Below, piece by piece: positions 60,604 to 64,000 of a stretch of 64,000 bases of DNA. A program made the position numbers and the translations under genes. This DNA is from Rhodococcoides fascians A25f (lineage in GTDB: Bacteria; Actinomycetota; Actinomycetes; Mycobacteriales; Mycobacteriaceae): NCBI RefSeq assembly GCF_000760935.2, contig NZ_CP049744.1, positions 1,302,001 to 1,366,000 of the forward strand. The letters run 5' to 3'. Numbering within the stretch: the stretch's first letter is position 1; each line of letters opens with the position of its first letter. Below the pieces are notes generated by a model. The model searched no databases, had not been told where the DNA came from, and worked only from the letters and a program-made list of their open reading frames with translations.

Positions 60604-62064
60604 ATGACCAGGCCCGAGGACGCCCGCCCGCCGGTGCTGCAGATGTTCGGTTACGGTCTGCAACACATTCTCTCGATGTTCGGTGGCGTCATCGCCGTAC
60701 CGATCATCGTCGGTGGAGCGGCCGGGCTGTCCGGCGCCGACCAAGCCCTGCTGATTTCGTGCGCGCTGTTCGTCAGTGGCGTGGCCACCGTCCTGCAGAC
60801 CATCGGTATCCCGTTCTTCGGCTCGCAACTGCCGCTGGTGCAGGGCATTTCGTTTGCTTCGGTCTCGACGGTGCTGACGATCATCGGCAGTGCGGAAGAC
60901 GGCCGAACGGGATTGCGCACGGTCCTCGGTGCCGTGTTGGTGGCCGCACTGATCGGGTTGGCCATCGCGCCGTTCTTCTCGAAGATCATTCGTTTCTTTC
61001 CGCCGCTGGTGACCGGCAGCATCATCACCGTCATCGGTCTGTCGCTGATGCCGGTCGCCGCGCGGTGGATCACCGGCCAGGAGATGGTGGGCGGTGCCCC
61101 GAACCCGAACTATCTCGATCCCGCCAATATCGGGCTGGCGATGTTCACCCTCCTCGCTGTGCTGGTGATGACCAAGATTCCTGGCCTGTCGAGGCTGTCG
61201 ATTCTGCTCGGACTCGTCGTCGGCACCATCGCAGCACTGATCGTCGGCAAAACCGACTTCGACGGTGTCGGTGACGCGTCCGTGGTGGCCGTACCGACCC
61301 CGTTCGCGTTCGGGTCACCGATCTTCGCCGTCGGTGCGATCGTCTCGATGACCATCGTGATCCTGGTGATCATGGTCGAGACCACGGCCGACATCCTCGC
61401 CGTCGGAGAGGTCGTCGGAACCGATGTCGACTCCAAGCGCGTCGGTGACGGCCTGCGCGCAGACATGGTGTCCTCTGCCGTCGCCCCGATCTTCAACACC
61501 TTCCCGGCGACGGCCTTCGCGCAGAACGTCGGTCTGGTGGCGATGACCGGCATCAAGAGCCGCTTCGTCGTGGCGGTGGGTGGCGGCGTGCTTGCGCTGC
61601 TGGGCCTTTCGCCGGTTCTTGCCGCAGTCGTCGGTGTCGTCCCGCTGCCGGTACTCGGCGGGGCAGGCATCGCTCTGTTCGGAACCGTCGCCGCCAGCGG
61701 CATCCGGACCCTCGGCAAGGTGAACTACGACAACAACTCCAATGTGGTCATCGTGGCGGTGACCTTGGCGTTCGGCCTCATTCCCGTTGTCGCGAGCGAC
61801 TTCTGGGACGAATTTCCGGACTGGTTCGTCACCATCTTCCATTCCGGAATCAGTGCCGCCAGCATCGTGGCAGTGGTCCTCAACGTATTCTTCAACGTAT
61901 TCAGACCCGGTACGCCGCCGAACCCATCGGTGGTGGCAGCGGGGCCGGCAGTGATGGTGCGTGAGGACGAAGCACGAATACTCCGTGAAGGCGGCAGCTT
62001 GCCCGAGAAGGCCGAGCCCAACAAGGCTGTGCCGAACAAGGCTGCATCCGATAAGGACTCCTGA
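60604..62064 (+). CDS. NCS2-family xanthine/uracil permease
   Basis: A 486-residue nucleobase:cation symporter-2 family transporter with about 12-14 helices. The NCS2 signature QNVGLVAMTGIKSRFVV lies near 310 and the QGISFA and ETTADILAVGE motifs line the substrate site. Closer to xanthine/urate than uracil transporters by overall appearance. An unusual C-terminal tail repeats NKA units (EPNKAVPNKAASDK). ATG 60604. It precedes the nucleoside-type ABC genes. Confidence 0.9.
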   Translation: MTRPEDARPPVLQMFGYGLQHILSMFGGVIAVPIIVGGAAGLSGADQALLISCALFVSGVATVLQTIGIPFFGSQLPLVQGISFASVSTVLTIIGSAEDGRTGLRTVLGAVLVAALIGLAIAPFFSKIIRFFPPLVTGSIITVIGLSLMPVAARWITGQEMVGGAPNPNYLDPANIGLAMFTLLAVLVMTKIPGLSRLSILLGLVVGTIAALIVGKTDFDGVGDASVVAVPTPFAFGSPIFAVGAIVSMTIVILVIMVETTADILAVGEVVGTDVDSKRVGDGLRADMVSSAVAPIFNTFPATAFAQNVGLVAMTGIKSRFVVAVGGGVLALLGLSPVLAAVVGVVPLPVLGGAGIALFGTVAASGIRTLGKVNYDNNSNVVIVAVTLAFGLIPVVASDFWDEFPDWFVTIFHSGISAASIVAVVLNVFFNVFRPGTPPNPSVVAAGPAVMVREDEARILREGGSLPEKAEPNKAVPNKAASDKDS

Positions 62065-62139
62065 GTGAAATCCTGCGCACCCTCGCCCGCGCGAGTAGCG
62101 TCCCGACCCAGACGAAGCACATCTAAATTGGAGGACATC

Positions 62140-63231
62140 TTGTCATTCGTTACCCGCACGAGTACGCGGAAGGCAGCACTCGGCGGCGTCGCGTCGCTCG
62201 GTGCCATCGCCCTGATCGCAGGCTGTGGATCCGCTCCCGAGGACGAAGGATCGAGTGGAGGCGGATCCAGTGACTTCCTGCCCTGCATGGTTTCCGACAG
62301 CGGCGGATTCGACGACAAGTCGTTCAACCAGCTCGGGTTCGAGGGTTTGACCGAAGCCTCCCAGGAGCTCGGCGTCGAGCCGCGCACCGTCGAGTCCGCG
62401 TCGCCCACCGACTACGCCCCCAACATCAACAACCTCGTCGATCAGGGCTGCAACCTCATCGTCACCGTCGGATTCGATCTGGCCGACGCCACCAAGGTGG
62501 CAGCCGAGGCCAACTCCGACATCGACTTCGCGATCATCGACGACTCGACGATCGACCTGCCGAACGTCAAGCCGCTGACGTACGACGCCTCGCAGTCGGC
62601 TTTCCTCGCCGGTTACGCGGCCGCGAGCTACAGCACCACCGGAGTGGTCGGCACGTTCGGCGGCTCCCAGCTGCCGACCGTCACCATCTTCATGGACGGT
62701 TTCGCCGACGGTGTGAACTACTTCAACGAGCAGAAGGGCAAGGCAGTCCGCGTGATCGGCTGGGACGTGCCCTCGCAGAACGGCTCGTTCACCGGCGGAT
62801 TCACTGCCAACGAAGTTGCCAAGAACACCGCTCAGGGTCTGATCGACCAGAACGCCGACGTCATCTTCCCGGTCGGTGGGCCCATCTATCAGAGTGCGGC
62901 GCAGGCCATTCGGGACTCCTCGCGTCCGGTCGCCCTCATCGGTGCGGACGCCGACGTCTTCGAATCCGACCCGTCGGTCGGCGACCTGCTGCTCACCTCG
63001 GTGACCAAGGGCCTCAAGACCAGCGTCGACGAGGTCGTGGCCAACTCCGGTGCCGACAAGTTCGACAACGCTCCCTACGTGGGCACCCTGGAGAACGACG
63101 GCGTCGGCATCGCGCCGTTCCACGACTTCGAGTCCAAGGTCGACCCCGCACTGCAGGGCGAGCTGGACACGATCAAGGCCGGCATCGTCGACGGGTCCAT
63201 CACCGTCGAGTCGCCGTCGGCACCCAAGTAG
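62140..63231 (+). CDS. BMP-family nucleoside ABC transporter lipoprotein
   Basis: A 363-residue BMP/PnrA-type binding lipoprotein. TTG 62140 follows GGAGGA and gives MSFVTRTSTRKAALGGVASL with lipobox LIAGC. DSGGFDDKSFNQLGFEGL and TVGFDLADATKVAAEANSD are typical of this purine-nucleoside-binding family. Twenty-two bp before the ATPase gene. The TTG-plus-GGAGGA start resembles that of the lipoprotein at 4094. Confidence 0.9.
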   Translation: MSFVTRTSTRKAALGGVASLGAIALIAGCGSAPEDEGSSGGGSSDFLPCMVSDSGGFDDKSFNQLGFEGLTEASQELGVEPRTVESASPTDYAPNINNLVDQGCNLIVTVGFDLADATKVAAEANSDIDFAIIDDSTIDLPNVKPLTYDASQSAFLAGYAAASYSTTGVVGTFGGSQLPTVTIFMDGFADGVNYFNEQKGKAVRVIGWDVPSQNGSFTGGFTANEVAKNTAQGLIDQNADVIFPVGGPIYQSAAQAIRDSSRPVALIGADADVFESDPSVGDLLLTSVTKGLKTSVDEVVANSGADKFDNAPYVGTLENDGVGIAPFHDFESKVDPALQGELDTIKAGIVDGSITVESPSAPK

Positions 63232-63253
63232 CACCAAGCGGTCGTAAAGGGAT

Positions 63254-64000
63254 ATGAAGCTCGAACTTCGCGGTATCACCAAACGATTCGGCTCGTTGAT
63301 CGCCAACGACCATATCGATCTGAGTGTCGAATCCGGCGAGATCCACTGCCTCCTCGGCGAGAACGGTGCAGGCAAGTCCACGTTGATGAACGTGCTCAGT
63401 GGCCTGTATCGCGCCGAGGAGGGCCAGATTCTGCTCGACGACGTCGAGCAGAATTTCGGCGGTCCGGGCGAGGCAATGACTGCCGGGATCGGCATGGTGC
63501 ATCAGCACTTCATGCTGATTCCGGTGTTCACCGTCGCCGAGAACATCGTCCTCGGTAACGAAACCACCTCGCTCGGTGGACGACTCGATCTCGTGGCAGC
63601 ACGAAAGCTGGTACGAGAGATCTCCGCGAGGTTCGGCTTCGATCTCGATCCCGATGCTCTCGTCGACGACCTACCCGTCGGCGTGCAGCAGCGGGTGGAG
63701 ATCGTCAAAGCGCTCTCTCGTGAGGCCAAGGTGCTCGTGTTCGACGAGCCGACGGCCGTCCTGACGCCGCAGGAAACCGACGATCTGATGCGGATCATGC
63801 GCGAGCTCGCGGCGTCGGGCACCACCATCGTCTTCATCACCCACAAGTTGCGCGAAGTACGCGAAGTGGCAGACAAGATCACCGTCATCCGGCTCGGCAA
63901 GGTGGTCGGCGAAGCGAAACCGACCGCCTCCAACACCGAACTCGCGGCCATGATGGTGGGACGCGATGTGCAGCTGACGGTCTCAAAGGATCCCGCCTCT
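63254..64000 (+). CDS. ABC transporter ATPase, nucleoside type (3' end outside window)
   Basis: The first 249 residues of an ATPase starting MKLELRGITKRFGSLIANDH. Walker A GENGAGKST, VHQHFMLIPVFTVAENIVLG (typical of simple-sugar/nucleoside ABC ATPases), a degenerate signature LPVGVQQRVEIVKAL and Walker B VLVFDEPTAVL are visible. Family members carry two ATPase domains (about 500 residues), so the second half lies beyond the window. It follows the BMP lipoprotein, and permease genes are expected next. Confidence 0.9.
   Translation, partial: MKLELRGITKRFGSLIANDHIDLSVESGEIHCLLGENGAGKSTLMNVLSGLYRAEEGQILLDDVEQNFGGPGEAMTAGIGMVHQHFMLIPVFTVAENIVLGNETTSLGGRLDLVAARKLVREISARFGFDLDPDALVDDLPVGVQQRVEIVKALSREAKVLVFDEPTAVLTPQETDDLMRIMRELAASGTTIVFITHKLREVREVADKITVIRLGKVVGEAKPTASNTELAAMMVGRDVQLTVSKDPAS

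Overview
The window is high-GC actinobacterial chromosome, most likely Rhodococcus or a close mycolate-producing relative. This rests on the mycothiol gene mshA, a heparin-binding-hemagglutinin-like protein, a RamB regulator beside isocitrate lyase, frequent GTG/TTG starts, and a gene order from ramB to mshA that, from memory, follows the Mycobacterium tuberculosis Rv0465c-Rv0487 block with local insertions. The left edge cuts a Baeyer-Villiger-type monooxygenase and the right edge cuts an ABC transporter ATPase. I saw no rRNA, tRNA, CRISPR array, insertion sequence or prophage.

Layout. 1-5 kb: monooxygenase and short-chain dehydrogenase, an ABC1-kinase-like gene with a carboxymuconolactone-decarboxylase-family gene, and a lone iron-siderophore binding lipoprotein behind an iron-box palindrome. 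5-10.6 kb: a urea-type ABC transporter operon urtABCDE on the minus strand, ending in a GntR/FCD regulator. 10.7-15.5 kb: two related membrane-protein genes that share a 35-bp upstream block (one still has a small HTH gene), enclosing an agmatine-to-putrescine pair (agmatine deiminase and N-carbamoylputrescine amidase) with a divergent TetR gene. 15.6-17.6 kb: MFS exporter and MerR regulator. 17.6-24.2 kb: an amine catabolic operon (aldehyde dehydrogenase, copper amine oxidase, universal stress protein, APC permease) with its TetR gene. 24.2-29.3 kb: malate:quinone-oxidoreductase-like flavoprotein, a metallo-beta-lactamase-fold protein, a nitroreductase and two luciferase-like oxidoreductases. 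29.3-36.7 kb: acetate/fatty-acid carbon block ramB, aceA, 3-hydroxybutyryl-CoA dehydrogenase, adhC. 36.7-40.5 kb: polyphosphate kinase 2, an F420/FMN split-barrel protein, a second siderophore-binding lipoprotein, a DJ-1/PfpI protein and a TetR. 40.6-47.9 kb: the DUF445 - XRE - hbhA - DUF2516 block, purU, a methyltransferase, deoC and a DUF2993 protein. 48-52.4 kb: AbiEi-like orphan, acetyltransferase, methyltransferase, two DUF2505 proteins, murB. 52.5-60.5 kb: a metallo-beta-lactamase/Rieske fusion, an L,D-transpeptidase lipoprotein, SDR, ROK regulator, hydrolase, mshA and a YbjN-like protein. 60.6-64 kb: a xanthine/uracil-family permease followed by a nucleoside-type ABC importer (BMP lipoprotein and ATPase).

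How the parts fit. The agu pair and the amine oxidase/aldehyde dehydrogenase operon could together take agmatine through putrescine and 4-aminobutyraldehyde to GABA. The urea importer and purine permease add to a nitrogen-scavenging theme. RamB, aceA and the hydroxyacyl-CoA dehydrogenase form a C2/fatty-acid module with a RamB-like site and an exact TGTGA-N6-TCACA site upstream of aceA. murB, the L,D-transpeptidase and mshA are envelope and redox housekeeping.

The most interesting unexplained signals are the duplicated HTH/membrane-protein cassette with its shared operator-like block, three near-perfect intergenic hairpins of one sequence family, a set of GGAGTGGAGC repeats (two of which flank a 3-kb segment in inverted orientation), a cysteine-containing short ORF ahead of the ROK-mshA genes, and the metallo-beta-lactamase/Rieske fusion.
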